Notes: a model not told the origin generated them from the letters alone. 64,000 nucleotides of DNA from Malania oleifera (GCF_029873635.1 NC_080421.1:38296617-38360616), one strand, 5' to 3'; positions 47,149 through 59,999 are shown, counted from the first letter of the stretch. Made by a program: numbers and translations.

Positions 47149-48096
47149 TGTAATGACCCGAAAAATATTGATATTTAAATATTAAAGAGAGAGGAAAATG
47201 GACATAGGAACAGAAAGAGATAGTAGACTTTGTCGACGAGGGCAAGATTTTGTCAACGAGCAACTACCGAGCGAGGAATGGGCTACTTTGAATTTCGTTG
47301 ACAAATACAGGGTTTTGTCGACGAATTTAATGAAGGACTCATCAACAAGATGACAAGTCTCGTCGAAAAATCTGGTCCTATAAATAAGGAAAAACTGAAT
47401 TTTTATCTCATTTCAGCGCCCCTGTCTCCCTCCTCTCTCTCTCCTACGACTCTCTTTCCTTCTCTCTTCATTTTTGGGCCTATTTTTCGCCGAATCGAAG
47501 ATCTGGGGCTACCACAACGCTCCTAGAGAAGTTCTTTACAAGTCTGTTGGAGCTGATCGTTGGAAAAGTTGGGTTGGATTTCGTCCCAATCTTAAGGTAA
47601 GACATTTTATTCAGTATTTGTCTTTCCCTTAGTTATGAGAAATGTTGTAGGTAAGAAAATACTGATATTTTGTTTTGGGGAATTTTGTTTTCAGGATGTT
47701 GAGTTAGGAACCCTGCGGGTATAGAGCTAGAGTTTTATAGGGACTTTTCAGAGTTAAGGTAAGGGAAATATGCTATGCTAGGAGTTTTCATAATGCTATC
47801 AGAGATTTCATTGACACATATTTATACTAGTTTATTATATAGTATTTACAGAATATGAATTTAAATGCTTGTGTGGGCTGAGTAGATTTTCATGCAGTGA
47901 AGAATTTATACAACTTTTATAAAGTATCATACTATACTAAGTACACGGATATAGATGGTATATACAGTTTATATAGTTTTTTTCCAGTATATGAGATTAC
48001 ACAGAATATACAGATATAGATTTATATACACAGAGAGTATACAGAGAAATTTACATGCATGTACAGTTTTTATATGAGTAGTTTCATGAAACAAAC

Positions 48097-48127
<31 letters not shown>

Positions 48128-49308
48128 TACATATACATGTATACAATTTTATTCAGATCAGTATTATATCACAATTTTATACATAACAGTATATACAGAG
48201 TTATAGTATGTCATGTTTCCTATTACCATAACATACAGAGTATATAGTTAGAGTATATAGACAGAGTATACAGATAGAAATATAGAGATAGCATCAAGAT
48301 GTTACAGATATAGTATACAGAGATTACAGTATTTACAATACAGAAAGATAGCGTTATGATAATTTTGGAAACATGAAAAAAACAGTAAAAGAGTATATAT
48401 GTATATATGTATATAGTATCAGATCCCTGTGGAAAGATTACAGACAGATACAATACAGATATAGAATATAGACCACGCTACCATTGCTAGATACTGATAG
48501 AGTGCAACGACATATCTCAGATAGTGTGTGGGTACCGTCAACCGTGCTCGGAGAGTATGCAGCTCCCTAGTTCGCTGGGTGGAGGGGGCCGGTTTGATAA
48601 GGTAGTAGCCAGTCCTGAGCTTAAGAGTGGATGCAGTTTGGCCTGGCTGAGGTAGTGTAGAGTATATTGACTTATCTAGAGGGCCGACCAGATGAAGTCC
48701 CGCCTACGGGCCGCACAACCCTGTAATGAAGGGTCAAATCATGACGTACAGAGTCCTAGGGACAAAGCACAGTTATGTATATGTATACAGTTTTACAATA
48801 TATGATAAGTATAGTATGATATTAGCAAAATGAAAAGTAGAAAATACAGATTATACGGTTATATTTTAAATTGTGAAAAGAAAGATATGCTTTATAGATT
48901 GTTTATTACATTATAGTTAAGTTGCTATTTTAAAAGTATTCTTAACTTAGTTGCCACACACTAGTAATAGCATATTTCCATTTACTGAGCATCGACTCAC
49001 CCCATTACTTTAACAATTTTCAGGTGAGCCAGCTAGGCAAGCAAATCAGGCTCGCGGATAGAGAGTAGTTTGATTACCCTGGCTATAGGGTGAGTTTTTG
49101 ATAGAGTTGTGTATATTTTTGAGTAGATGATGTTAAGGGGTATTTTTTGCATGACTATGGTCTGTATATACTGGATTCTGGCATTGTAAAGTATATATAT
49201 GTGTGAATGGTTATATAATATGTGTTTTCGCTGCTTAGGTATGGATGTAGATACACAGATATATATATATATATATATATAAATGGAAAAAATTTTGAGG
49301 TCATTACA
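47149..49308 (+). repeat. 5' LTR of T2
   Basis: TGTAATGACCC...GTCATTACA, 2160 bp. Palindrome module about 47225-47370, TATAAATAA at 47379-47387, donors at 47597, 47759 and 49090, acceptors ending 47694 and 49023. The GGGCCGCACAACC block is near 48708. Confidence 0.88.
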
Positions 49309-49311
49309 ATT

Positions 49312-49327
49312 TGGTATTAGAGCCTAG
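49312..49327 (+). promoter_or_regulatory. T2 primer binding site
   Basis: TGGTATTAGAGCCTAG after the 5' LTR; initiator-Met type with one core change. Confidence 0.7.
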
Positions 49328-49629
49328 GTTGCTAGGTCTTGTAGACTCTAGAGTGCAGCAGAAAACAATTCTAGAATATAGGAAAAAGATTTGAGGTTTT
49401 GTTCTGTGATGTGGATATGGGATTTTGTTATTGTTTCTGTGTTTTTCCTGGGGTGACGATTTTAGAAAAATCATAGTAAACTGCCGACGAGTCATGTGTT
49501 TGGGTTATAGGAGTGGATTTTGGGGTTAGGAGGATGAGGGATAGTTAATAAAGGATTTGGAGTTTTAGTTGAATAAGTTAGGTCTGTAGGAAAATAGAGT
49601 TTTGAGACTGTGTTCTATGTGTTTGCAAG

Positions 49630-50700
49630 ATGGACATAGGAGGCAATAACACTCACGCTAGTGGGGATGATGGAGCTGGTCCTTCTAGAGCAGCAGGCAG
49701 GGATTCAGATGCCGTACTACGTAGTGTGGCTCAGCAAGTTATGGCTGAAATAGAGGGAGTTCTAGAGAGCAGGGAGGTCCATCCTCAGCTCAGGGATGTA
49801 CCATAGAGAAATTTATGAAGATGAATCCGCCAGCTTTCTCTAGAGCGATTGATCCTGCAGTTGCGGAGAATTAGGTGTATGAGGTAGAGAAAATTCTGAC
49901 AGTACTCTATTGCACCGATGAGCAGAGAGTTTTATATACCACATATAGGCTGGCGAGGGAGGCCGAGAGATGGTGGTCAGCCACCAGACTGTTAGAGGAG
50001 CAAAGGGCGATACCAGTGCAGATGACTTGGGCCCGATTCAGGGACATGTTCTTTGATAGATATTATCCTGCTTCAGTTAGAGATGCTCGAGTACAGGAGT
50101 TCCTGAGTCTGTCCCAAGGGTCATTGACTATCCCATAGTATGCAGCGAGATTTATTGAGCTCTCTCGTTTCTGTCCCTATGTTGTCCCCGATGAAATAAA
50201 GAAGGCTAGAATGTTTGAGAGAAACTTGAGGTGTGATATTTACCGGCAGGTGGCATTACTGAGGATTCAGGATTTTACAGAACTGGTTGACAGAGCCACT
50301 ATAGCGGAGGAGAGTTTATCTAGAGAGACGGAGACACAGAGTCAGAGGAAAAGGACTGCGCTCTCGAGTTTTCAAGCGGGTCCCAACCAAGGCCCTTAGA
50401 AAGGAGGTAGATCTGGCGGAGGCTAAAGGCAGATGGTAGAACACAGGGGATTTTAGGGCAGTCAGCCTCCCTCCATTTGTAGCAGATGTGGACAGAGACA
50501 CCCAGGTGAACGTTGATTTGGGGAGAATGTTTGCTACCGCTGCGGGAGACCCGATCATATGGCTCGATCATGTCAGATGCCGTCGAATTATGCACAGGCT
50601 CCCAAACCATTTCGAGGTGGATATCAGGCACCCCACGGTGGCCAACAGAGGAACACAGCGCTGGCGAGGGTCTATGCGTTGACACCAGGAGACGCTGAGA
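49630..50700 (+). pseudogene. T2 gag
   Basis: The capsid domain at 49875-50138 is open: LAREAERWWSATRLLEEQRA, WARFRDMFFDRYYPASVRDA, VQEFLSLSQGSL. It continues in 50211-50399 (NLRCDIYRQVALLRIQDF). The knuckle near 50538-50580 reads C-Y-R-C-G-R-P-D-H-M-A-R-S-C, a complete CX2CX4HX4C. Stops occur near 50138 (CCATAG) and 50398. Start chosen at the ATG that matches ATG 5162 of T1. Confidence 0.75.
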
Positions 50701-51101
50701 CGGCTGGAGACGTGGTCACAAGTACTCTTACTGCTTTGCCGTATAGAATGATTGTTTTGTTAGATACAGGTGCTACCCACTATTTTATATCAGCGGGATA
50801 TGTGAAAATAGCTGGAATAGAGACACAACCATTAGATATAGAATTGTCTGTGGGTATGCCAATGGGATTTGTAATTAGATGCAGGAGGGTACTCCAGAAA
50901 TTTTCAATAAGTATTCAAGAGAGAGTGCTTTTAGCCGATCTTGTGGTCCTGGATATGCAGGGATTTGATTTGACACTGGGTATGGATTGGTTGGTCATTT
51001 ATCATGCTAGTATAGATTGTCATCTGAAAGAAGTAATTTTCAGACCCCCAGGCGAGTCAGAGTTTAGATTTGCGGGTTCAAGTGTGCGTGCCTCACCATA
51101 G
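50701..51101 (+). pseudogene. T2 protease
   Basis: Lies in the open segment 50559-51101. YRMIVLLDTGATHYFISAGY gives the active-site D-T-G-A, and LTLGMDWLVIYHASIDCH the C-terminal part. Locally intact; joined to the gag knuckle in the same frame (MARSCQMPSNYAQAPKPFRG), so gag and protease are fused as in other Tekay elements. Confidence 0.8.
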
Positions 51102-51120
51102 CTCGTGTCGGCTATTCAAG

Positions 51121-51300
51121 TGAGGAGATTGTTATAGGGTGGTTACTAGGGGTTTGTCGCATACATAAAAGAATCGCCAAAAGAAGAATTGAGACAAGCT
51201 GACATACCAGTGAGGAGATTGTTATAGAGTGGTTACTAGGGGTTTGTCGCATACATAAAAGAATCGCCAAAAGAAGAATTGAGACAAGCTGACATACCAG
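51121..51300 (+). repeat. 90-bp in-frame tandem duplication before T2 RT
   Basis: Two copies, 51121-51210 and 51211-51300, beginning TGAGGAGATTGTTATAG and ending GCTGACATACCAG, with one mismatch (GGG/GAG). T1 has one copy at the homologous place (6652-6741). Confidence 0.95.
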
Positions 51301-52200
51301 TAGTGAGGGAATTCCCAGATGTATTTTAAGAAGAATTACTTGGTTTGCCACCAAATCATGAGGTTGAGTTTACGATAGATTTGTTGCCGGGATCTGCACC
51401 AGTATCTAAAGCACCATACCGTATGGCTCCAGTCGAATTGAAAGAACTGAAAGATCAGCTACAGGAATTACTGGATAAGGGTTTTATCAGGCCCAGTGTG
51501 TCGCCCTAGGGAGCACCAGTTCTGTTCGTGAAAAAGAAAGATGGAACCATGAGGTTGTGCATCGATTATAGGGAGATAAATAAATTGATAGTCAAGAATA
51601 AATATCCTCTCCCTAGGATCGATGATTTATTTGATCAGCACTAGGGGACCCAGGTTTACACTAAGATTGATCTGCGGTCAGCTTACCACCAGGTGAAAGT
51701 TAAGGCAGAGGATATTTCAAAGACCGCATTTCGTACCAGGTATGAGGATTACGAGTTTTTAGTGATGCCATTTAAATTGACTAATGCACCAATGATTTCT
51801 ATGGATTTAATGAATCGGGTGTTCCACCAGTATTTGGACCAGTTTGTGGTTGTGTTTATTGATGATATACTGGTCTATTCAAGGAGTTTTGAGGAGCACA
51901 AGCGTCATTTAAGGCTGGTGTTGCAAATATTAAGGGAAAAGAAATTATATGAAAAATTCAAGAAATGTGAATTTTGGTTAAGGTAGGTTACTTTTCTCGG
52001 CCATGTGATCTCAGAAGTAGGTGTATTAGTTGATCCGAGTAAAATAGAGGCAGTGGTGAGTTGGGAAAGGCCGAGAAATGTTCAGAAAGTCAGGAGTTTT
52101 CTTGGGTTAGCAAGTTATTACCGGCATTTTTTGGATGGTTTCTCTAGGCTATCAGGTCCATTAACATGAATTTCGAGGAAAAATGTAAAATTTGAATGGA
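51301..52200 (+). pseudogene. T2 reverse transcriptase
   Basis: The N-terminal part at 51301-51690 reads with stops (for example TAG in GTCGCCCTAGGG). The 51693-51986 segment is open and contains [20 protein letters not shown] and the catalytic F-I-D-D-I-L-V-Y-S box, then [10 protein letters not shown] before a TAG where Gln is usual. The PFGLTNAP motif reads PFKLTNAP, a Gly to Lys change. Confidence 0.8.
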
Positions 52201-52760
52201 CTGATGACTGTGAGCAGAGTTTCCAAGAGTTAAAGCAACGGTTAGTTTCAGCTCCAGTACTGGCTATTCCATCAGGGGAGGACGGTTTTGTAATATATAG
52301 TGATGCCTCTTTGAAAGGTCTTGGATGCGTGTTGATGCAGCATGACAAGGTTATTGCATATGCGTTCAGACAGCTTAAAGAATATAAGAAGAATTATTCT
52401 ATCCATGATTTAGAGCTTGCTTCAGTGGTGTATGCTCTCAAAATCTAGAGGCATTATTTATATGATGGAAAGTGCTATATTTTCACGGATCACAAGAGCT
52501 TAAAATATTTTTTTACCCAGAAAGAGTTGAATATGCGGCAAAGAAGGTGGCTAGAACTTATTAAAGACTATGATTGCATAATTAGTTACCACCTAGGAAA
52601 AGCAAATGTGGTGGCGGATGCCCTGAGCAGGAAATCAGGGGGATCCGTATTGGCAACTATGGAGATTCAACACTCAATTCTGGTGGATTTAGAGAGGCTC
52701 AGTATAGAATTGGTGGAGGAGAATCCTCAGGCAGTTATTGCTAGTCTAGTAGTGTAGCTC
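52201..52760 (+). pseudogene. T2 RNase H
   Basis: Y-S-D-A-S (about 52298), [34 protein letters not shown], then a TAG, then the end 52527-52757: [40 protein letters not shown]. Confidence 0.8.
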
Positions 52761-53795
52761 ATGCTTTATGAGAGGATTAAAGCAGCTCAGGGTGGTGATG
52801 CAAAGTTGGCAGCGGTGATGGCTAGAGTATGTGATGGGCATGGTGAGGAGTTTAGCATATCAGATGATGGAGCTCTGTTATTCCGTACTAGGCTATGTGT
52901 TCCTGCAAATGCTGAGATCAAGAGGACTATAATGGAGGAGGCTCACAGATCCCTATACACTATCCATCTCGGCAGTACTAAAATGTATAGGGACCTGCAA
53001 GAGTATTTCTGGTGGAGCGGTATGAAGAGGGAGATAGCCGAAGTTGTTCAGCAATGCTTGACGTGCCAGCAAGTTAAAGCTAAGTACTAGAGACCCGTAG
53101 GACAGTTGTAGCCATTGTTCATTCCATAATGGAAGTGGGACCACGTTTTGATGGACTTTGTTATGGGGTTACCACTAGTACGACAGGGACTAAATGCGAT
53201 TTGGGTGGTTGTAGATCATCTGACAAAAATGGCTCATTTCATCCCTATTAAAATCAGTTATTCCATGGGCAGACTGGCAGAGATATATGTTCAGAAGATA
53301 GTTCGTGTTCATGGAATACCAGTATCCATAGTTTCGGATCGAGACCCTCGGTTTACTTCACGATTCTGGAAAAATTTTCAGGAGGCTATGGGTACGCAGT
53401 TAGCTTTTAGCATTGCTTTTCATTCCCAGACAGATGGTCAGACTGAGAGGACAATTCAGATACGAGAGGATATGCTTCGTGCTTGTGTTCTTGATTTTGG
53501 AGGCAGTTGGATCTAGTTTATGTCATTAGTTGAATTTTCTTATAATAATAGCTATCAGGCTAGTATTGCCATGGCTCCATACGAGGCATTATATGGCAGG
53601 AGATGTCATTCTCCTCTTTTTTGGGATGAAGTTGGTGAAAGGCGAGTTTTGGGCCTAGAGATAATACAACAGGCGTCCGACAAAGTCCAATTAATTAAAG
53701 AAAGAATCAATACAGCACAGAACCGGTTGAAAAGTTATGCAGACACTCGCCGCCGAGAGTTAGAATTTGATGTGAGAGATCGAGTATTTTTTTAA
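52761..53795 (+). pseudogene. T2 integrase core
   Basis: Three open segments separated by single stops. 52761-53090: the HHCC zinc finger, with H in EEAHRSLYTIHLGSTKMYRD and C in QQCLTCQQVKAKY. 53148-53516: the DDE core, MDFVMGLPLVRQG (Asp), SIVSDRDPRFTSRFWKN (Asp), HSQTDGQTERTIQ (Glu). 53520-53795: MAPYEALYGRRCHSPLFWDE. The stops are TAG codons where Gln or Trp is expected. All catalytic residues are present. Confidence 0.85.
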
Positions 53796-54190
53796 GATAA
53801 CTCCTCTGAAAGGAGTTATGAGGTTTGGAAAGAAGGGCAAGTTGAGCCCTAGGTATATTGGCCCTTTTGAGATACTCGAGAGAATAGGGTCAGTTGCCTA
53901 CAAGCTAGCTTTGCTATCAGCTTTGACTCGTATTCATGACGTGTTTCATGTTGCCATGTTAAGGAAATACGTCCTAGACCCATCCGACATCATCAGCTAT
54001 GTAGAGATAGAGCTTAAAGATTCATTGGCATATGAAGAAGTACCAATACAGATTTTGGACAGGAAGATTCAGACTTTACGTACTAAAGAAATACAGTTAG
54101 TTAAAATTTTATAGAGGAATCACGCTATAGAGGAAGCTTCTTAGGAGCTCGAGGAGCAGATTAGACAGAGATACCTGCAGTTGTTACAAG
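53796..54190 (+). pseudogene. T2 integrase C-terminus with chromodomain-like tail
   Basis: A T-run (53788-53793) shifts the frame after VRDRVFF. The segment 53818-54114 then reads KKGKLSPRYIGPFEILERIG, HDVFHVAMLRKYVLDPSD, YEEVPIQILDRKIQTLRTKE, then stops where T1 has WKNHTIEEASW. Same domain as T1 9182-9601. Confidence 0.8.
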
Positions 54191-54430
54191 AGGTATAGAG
54201 GTACTCAGGTAAAGTATAATAGTTAGATAGGTTTCTTTTGCAGGTACATGTATTGACTTTAGTTAGTAGATGGTTTTGGTTTTATATGTGTAATTTTCTT
54301 AGAACGTAAATGTAATCACGGTATTCCTCCGCCACAAGTGAGGGCAGGTAATAAAATAAGTAGACCCCTTTTTCTTCTATAAAATGATGTATAGATGGGG
54401 ATAAAGATAGTAAATTTCGAGGACGAAATT

Positions 54431-54447
54431 TTATAAGGAGGGGAAAA
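54431..54447 (+). promoter_or_regulatory. T2 polypurine tract
   Basis: TTATAAGGAGGGGAAAA directly before the 3' LTR. Confidence 0.85.
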
Positions 54448-54900
54448 TGTAACGACCCGGAAAATATTAATATTTAAATATTAAAGAAAGAGGAAAATGG
54501 AAATAGGAACAAAAACAGGCATTAGACTTCATCGACGAACACTCCACGTTCGTCGATAACATCGCATTCTAGAGATAATAATAATAATAATAATTTTAAG
54601 AAATTGTCAGGACTTATCGATGAATACAAGGGTTCATCGATGAGCACATAAGGAAATTCATCGACGAATACAGGGTTTCATCGACGAAGTCCTGAAGACC
54701 TTCGTCGACGAAGGCAAGATTTCATCGACGATAAGCTACCGAGTGAGGAATGGGCTACTCTGAATTTCGTCGACGAATACAGGGTTTTGTCGATGAATTT
54801 AATGAAGGACTCGTTGACGAGATGACCTGTCTCGTCGACGAATTTGGCCCTATAAATAAGGAAAACTAGATTTTTATCTCATTTCAACGCCCCTCTCTCC

Positions 54901-54949
<49 letters not shown>

Positions 54950-55594
54950 AGACTCTCTCTCCCTCTCTCTTCATTTCCAGGCATGTTTTTCGCCGAATCG
55001 AAGTTCTAAGGCTACCACAACGCTCCTGGCGAAGTTCTTTACAAGTCTACCGGAACTAATCGTTGGAAAAGTTAGGTTGCATTTCATCCCAATCTTAAGG
55101 TAAGACATTTTATTCAGTATTTGCCTTTCCCTCAGTTATGAGAAATGTTGTACGTAAGAAAATGCAGATATTTTGTTCTGCGGAATTTTGTTTTCAGGAT
55201 GTTGAGTTAGGAACCCTGCGGGTATAGAGTCAGAGTTTTATAAGGGTTTTTCAGAGTTAAGGTAAGGGAAATATGCTATGCTAGGAGTTTTCATAATGCT
55301 ATCAGAGATTTCATAGACACATATTTATACTAGTTTATTAAACAGTATTTACAGAATATGAATTTAAATGCTTGTGTGGCTTGAGTAGATTTTCATGTGG
55401 TGAAGAATTTATACAGCTTTTATAAAGTATAATACTATACTGAGTACACGGATATAGATGGTATGTACAGTTTATATAGTTTTTTCCAGTATATGAGATT
55501 ACACAGAATATACAGATATAGATTTATATACATGAGAGTATACAGAGAAATTTACATGCATATACAGTTTTTATATGAGTAGTTTTATGAAACA

Positions 55595-55636
<42 letters not shown>

Positions 55637-56602
55637 CATGTATACATGTATACAATTTTATTCAGATCAGTATTATATCACATTTTTATACATAACAGTA
55701 TATACAGAGTTATAGTATGTCATGTTTCCTATTACCATAACATACAGAGTATACAGTCAGAGTATATAGACAGAGTATACAGACAGAAATACAGAGGTAA
55801 CATCAAGATGCTACAGATATAGTACTCAGAGATTACAGTATTTACAATACAGAAAGATAGCGTTATGATAATTTTGGAAACATGAAGAAAACAGTAAAAG
55901 AGTATATATGTATATATGTATATAGTATCACATCCCTGTGGAAAGATTACAGAAAGATACAGTACGTATATAGAATACAGAGCACGGTACCGTTACTAGA
56001 TACAGATGGAGTGCAACCACATATCTCAAATAGTGTGTGGGTACCGTCAACCGCGCTCGGAGAGTATGCAGCTTCCCAGTTCGCTGGGTGGAGGGGCCGG
56101 TTTGACAAGGTAGTAGCCAGTCCCGAGCTTAGGAGTAGATGCAGTTTGGCCGGACTGAGGTAGTGTAGAGTATATTGATTTATCTAGAGGGCCGACCAGA
56201 TGAAGTCCCGCCTACAGGCCGCACAACCCTGTCATGAGGGGTCAAATCATGACATACGGAGTCCCAGGGATAAAGCACAGTTATGTATATATATACAGTT
56301 TTACAATATATGATAAGTATAGTATGATATTAGTAGTATGAAAAGTAGAAAATACAGATTATACAATTATATTTTAAATTGTGAAAAGAAAGATATGCTT
56401 TATAGATTTTTTATTGCATTATAGTTCAATTGCTATTTAAAAAGTATTCTTAACTTAGTTGCCACACACTAGTAATAGCATATTTCCACTTACTGAGCAT
56501 TGACTCACCCCATTACTTTAACATTTTTCAAGTGAGCCGACTAGACGAGTAGATCAAGCTCGCGGATAGAGAGTAGTTTGATTACCCTAGCTATAGGGTG
56601 AG
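54448..56602 (+). repeat. 3' LTR of T2, 3' end deleted
   Basis: TGTAACGACCC... It has about 170 bases of extra TCGTCGACGA-type units (54530-54735) that the 5' LTR lacks, and an expanded (CT)n tract (54905-54946). It matches the 5' LTR to GCTATAGGGTGAG (equivalent to about 49092); the last ~216 bases are gone. Confidence 0.88.
54905..54946. repeat. (CT)n microsatellite in T2 3' LTR
   Basis: About 42 bases of CT repeat. The 5' LTR has only a short tract at the same place (about 47436). Confidence 0.9.
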
Positions 56603-57350
56603 AGCTTACTGAGTAAGGTGAGTGCCCTAATAAGTATCAATTGTGGCCATACTCGAGTTAATCGGGCAGCGTTACAAACGATATCAGAGCTGAGGAGAGT
56701 TACATGTATGGGCGTGCAATTTCCTCTATCCTTAGGAATTTTCACTGGTAAATATGGGTTACATGTGAACAAGATGAAATATGGGATTAAAGCTTATAAA
56801 AGCATGTGTTTTATATCTATATGATTATGAGAATGATTGGTGTGTTTTCTCATATGATATTATCATGGAAATGCATATGCATGTTATGATATAGTGAAAC
56901 TCATACTGCCACACACTGTAAATAATTTATTCCATCTTACTGAGATGTGTCTCACCCAATCATTTAAATATTTCATAAAATCGTGATAGACCTGGTGATA
57001 GAGCTCCGAGATAGAGGGGAGCTAATACCCTGCGTAGACAGGGTGAGTATTCTGAGCTAAGGATGGAGGATTCCATTAGAGCATTTTGTGTTTCTTTTTG
57101 GGAATGTGTTAGACTTGTATATATAAGGACGAATTAGTACTCAAGTATGTGTATTCGCTGTGGTATGTGTATATATATATAAATTGACTTCCGCTGTTAG
57201 GTTTGTGTATATGATAAATACCGTGTACCTAGTACCCTTTTTAGGTCGGGTTATGTTTAATTGGTATCAAAGGTGTTGACGTGACCGATATGTGATGATA
57301 TAGTTTATTTTACATGGAAAAAAAATGGTATGAATAATCGGGGCATCAAA
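56603..57350 (+). mobile_element. S3 copy in B2, right part
   Basis: Resumes at AGCTTACTGAGTAAGG, homologous to 36475 in the B1 copy of S3, and runs to GGGGCATCAAA followed by TCTTT (57351-57355). Minisatellite and adjacent DNA (about 36°-kb equivalents 35890-36474) are missing at the junction with T2. Confidence 0.8.
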
Positions 57351-58380
57351 TCTTTGAACATGGTAAACAAGTTGAGTCCACTTTGCGAATTTTTTGAAAC
57401 AATTTTCTTTACAGCAAAGTGACCTCCACACGCTCCACTATGACAAAAATGCGTCACAGAAGTAAATTTGTCATCAGGCACACATTTGCGAACCAATTGA
57501 TCAGAACAGTATTTAAACAGATATGGGTTGTCAAAATAGTAGTGTTGTACCTCTGCAAGGAACTTACGCTTATCCTGAGTTACCCAATGGTCTGGCATTC
57601 AATCGATGACAGGGTAGTTCACAATATCAGCAAACCAAGGAGCACACGACACTGCAAAAAATGCTCATTGGGAAAATCATCATTTAAGGGAGAAAGGGAT
57701 ACAAACATATCAGGTAGCTGCAAACGAGAAAGATGGTCAGTTACAACATTTTCTACTCCTTTTTTTATCTCAAATGGAGATGTCAAACTTCTGAAGAAGT
57801 AAAATCTGTTTGATTAACCTCGGCTTAGCATTTTTTTTGCCCACAAATATTTCAAAGCAGAGTGATCAGAAAAAAATAATTACAGGAGATCCAATGACAT
57901 AAGAGTGAAATTTTTCTAAGGCAAACAAATAGCCAACAATTCTATCTCAGTGGTGGTATAATTTTTTTAAGCATCATTCAAAGTACGACTTGCATAATAG
58001 ATGACAAAAGGCTTGTTATTGACTCTTTGACTAAGAACGACACCAAGAGAGAAATCACTAGCATCAGTCATATTCTCAAATGGCAAGTCCCACCAAGGGG
58101 GTTGCATAATGGGTGTCATAGTCAAATGTTACTTCAGTGTCTCAAGAGCCTGTTGGCATACATCAATCCATAAAAATTCATTCTTATTTTGCAATAAAGA
58201 ACATAGTGGTTTAGCAATACTACTGAAATTCTTAATGAAACACCTATAGGAGTCGGCATAGCCAAGGAAAGAACGGATATCCCTCACTGTCTTAGTGACA
58301 AGTAACTAGGAAATCAACTCCACCTTGTCTCTGTCGACCTCTATACCACACTAAAAAAACTAAATGGCTTAGTACCAACC
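57351..58380 (-). pseudogene. B2 integrase N-terminus and RNase H
   Basis: The zinc-finger half at 57356-57598 reads FTSVTHFCHSGACGGHFAVK, preceded by YYFDNPYLFKYCSDQLVRKC, the usual gypsy run-in. The RNase H at about 57800-58200 is recognisable only by comparison with B1 and carries several frameshifts, partly in T-runs. Confidence 0.7.
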
Positions 58381-59036
58381 GCTACCTATTGTAAACTAAC
58401 ATTTTTTCCCAATTCAACAAGTTCTTTTCTTCACATCTTTTCAGAATAACAGACAAAATTTTCAAATAGATATCAAAAGACTTACTAAACATAGAAAAAT
58501 CATCCATTAAAATTTCACACATATCATCTAACATGTTAAAGAAAATACTCATCATGTAGCCCTGGAAAGTAGCGGGTGTATTGCATAATCCGAATGACAT
58601 CCTGTGAAAGCGTAAGTACCAAAGGGGTAAGTGAAGGTGGTCTTCTCTTTATCCTTTGGTGCTATGAAAATTTGAAAATACCAAAAAAAACCATCCAAAA
58701 AACAATAGAAAGCATTACCAGCTACTTTTTCGAGTATCTGATCTAGGAAGGGTAACGGGAAGTGATTTGTTCGGCTAACCGAATTCAACATACGATAATC
58801 AATGCACATTCTCCAACTCATTACTTTCCTAGATGGGATTAACTCTCCACTAGCATTCTCAATGACAGTTAAACCAGATTTTTTAGGTACTACCTATGTC
58901 GGGCTTACCCACTTGCTGTCGAATATAGGATAGATGATGTCAGCAGCTAATAATTTCAGCACTTCTTTCTTTACCACTTCTTTCATGGTTGGATTCAATC
59001 TCCGATGCACATCACAAACTGGTCTTGCATCTCCTT
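58381..59036 (-). pseudogene. B2 reverse transcriptase
   Basis: 58552-58821: SWRMCIDYRMLNSVSRTNHF, PFLDQILEKVAGNAFYCFLD, KTTFTYPFGTYAF. 58382-58600: GLCNTPATFQGYMMSIFFNM, then CEILMDDFSMFSKSF with the catalytic MDDF box intact. Frames differ between segments. Confidence 0.8.
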
Positions 59037-59438
59037 CTAGAAAAATGTTGTGAGTACAGATTGCAGGATCAATCCTCGATGATGCCTCAATACCTGCAAT
59101 AACTCAGTTTCCTGCTTCAAAGCAAGATTAGAAGAAATTACCACCGGGAATGTGCCCTCAGCTAGGCCCAGAAAAACATACTTCAAGTCCTCAAGTAGTG
59201 GCTTCAACTCAAGTGTAAGGACTTCTTCTTCCATTGACTTCATGACTTCTAGCAAGTCAAGAGCTTCAAAAGTTGGCTTATGCCAACTACTCATATAACC
59301 TGCATCTAACAACTGAGGGGGACCATCTATCTCTGTGAACTGCCCTTTTGATTCTTTAAACTCTAAATAAAGGAACTGTCTCATCAAAAATATCAGGCTG
59401 CTCGGGAGAGTCAGTATCAAATGCACTGTCAGAATCAA
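59037..59438 (-). pseudogene. B2 protease-RT linker region
   Basis: Homologous to B1 38995-39408: KPTFEALDLLEVMKSMEEEV, LELKPLLEDLKYVFLGLAEG, KQETELLQVLRHHRG. Ends in a frame change before RT. Confidence 0.6.
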
Positions 59439-59649
59439 ACACTGATAACAACTCTAAAAATATCAAAAGCATCTATCACATCAACTGCACGTACCTCGGA
59501 GTCATCACAACCACTCGGCATCTTGTAGGCATTGAACACGTTCATCTCCAATGTCATATTCCTGAATGTGAGCTTCAATACTCCACTTGACAATTGATCA
59601 ACGCATTGGAGGTGGCAAGGAACGACTGTCCAAGTATGACAGGTGCCTG

Positions 59650-59961
59650 GGAAATGGAGGAGAAAGGATGCTGCATATCCAAAACCACAAAGTCCATTGG
59701 GTAGTAAAATTTGTCGACTTAAACTAATACATCCTCAGTAACACCCCGTGGTACCTTCACTAACCTATCAGCCAACTATAGTACAATGGAGGTCTTCTTC
59801 AGCTCACCTAACCCCAACTGCTCATATATCAAAAATGGTAGCAAGTTCACACTACTCCCCAAATCAAGTATAGCTCTCCCAATACGAGATTCACCGATCA
59901 TAATGGATAAGGTGGGGGAACCAGGATCTCTGAGTTTCTGAGGAGTTTCACTCAATATCAA
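59650..59961 (-). pseudogene. B2 protease
   Basis: 59776-59961: KLRDPGSPTLSIMIGESRIG, ILDLGSSVNLLPFLIYEQLG, ending at a stop where B1 continues LQLVHRSVKVPRG. Same D-L-G-S active-site type as B1. Confidence 0.7.
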
Positions 59962-59999
59962 TGCACTTACCTACTCTATCCAGAAAGTCTTCTTCTTTA

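Larger units (their letters stand above)
47149..56602 (+). mobile_element. T2: Tekay-like chromovirus, 3' LTR truncated
   Basis: LTR (47149-49308), PBS, gag, protease, RT, RNase H, integrase, C-terminal domain, PPT (54431-54447), truncated LTR (54448-56602). Close relative of T1 along its whole length. The left flank is TATAA; no right duplication can be tested because the 3' end is deleted. Fewer stops than T1, but still broken. Confidence 0.88.
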
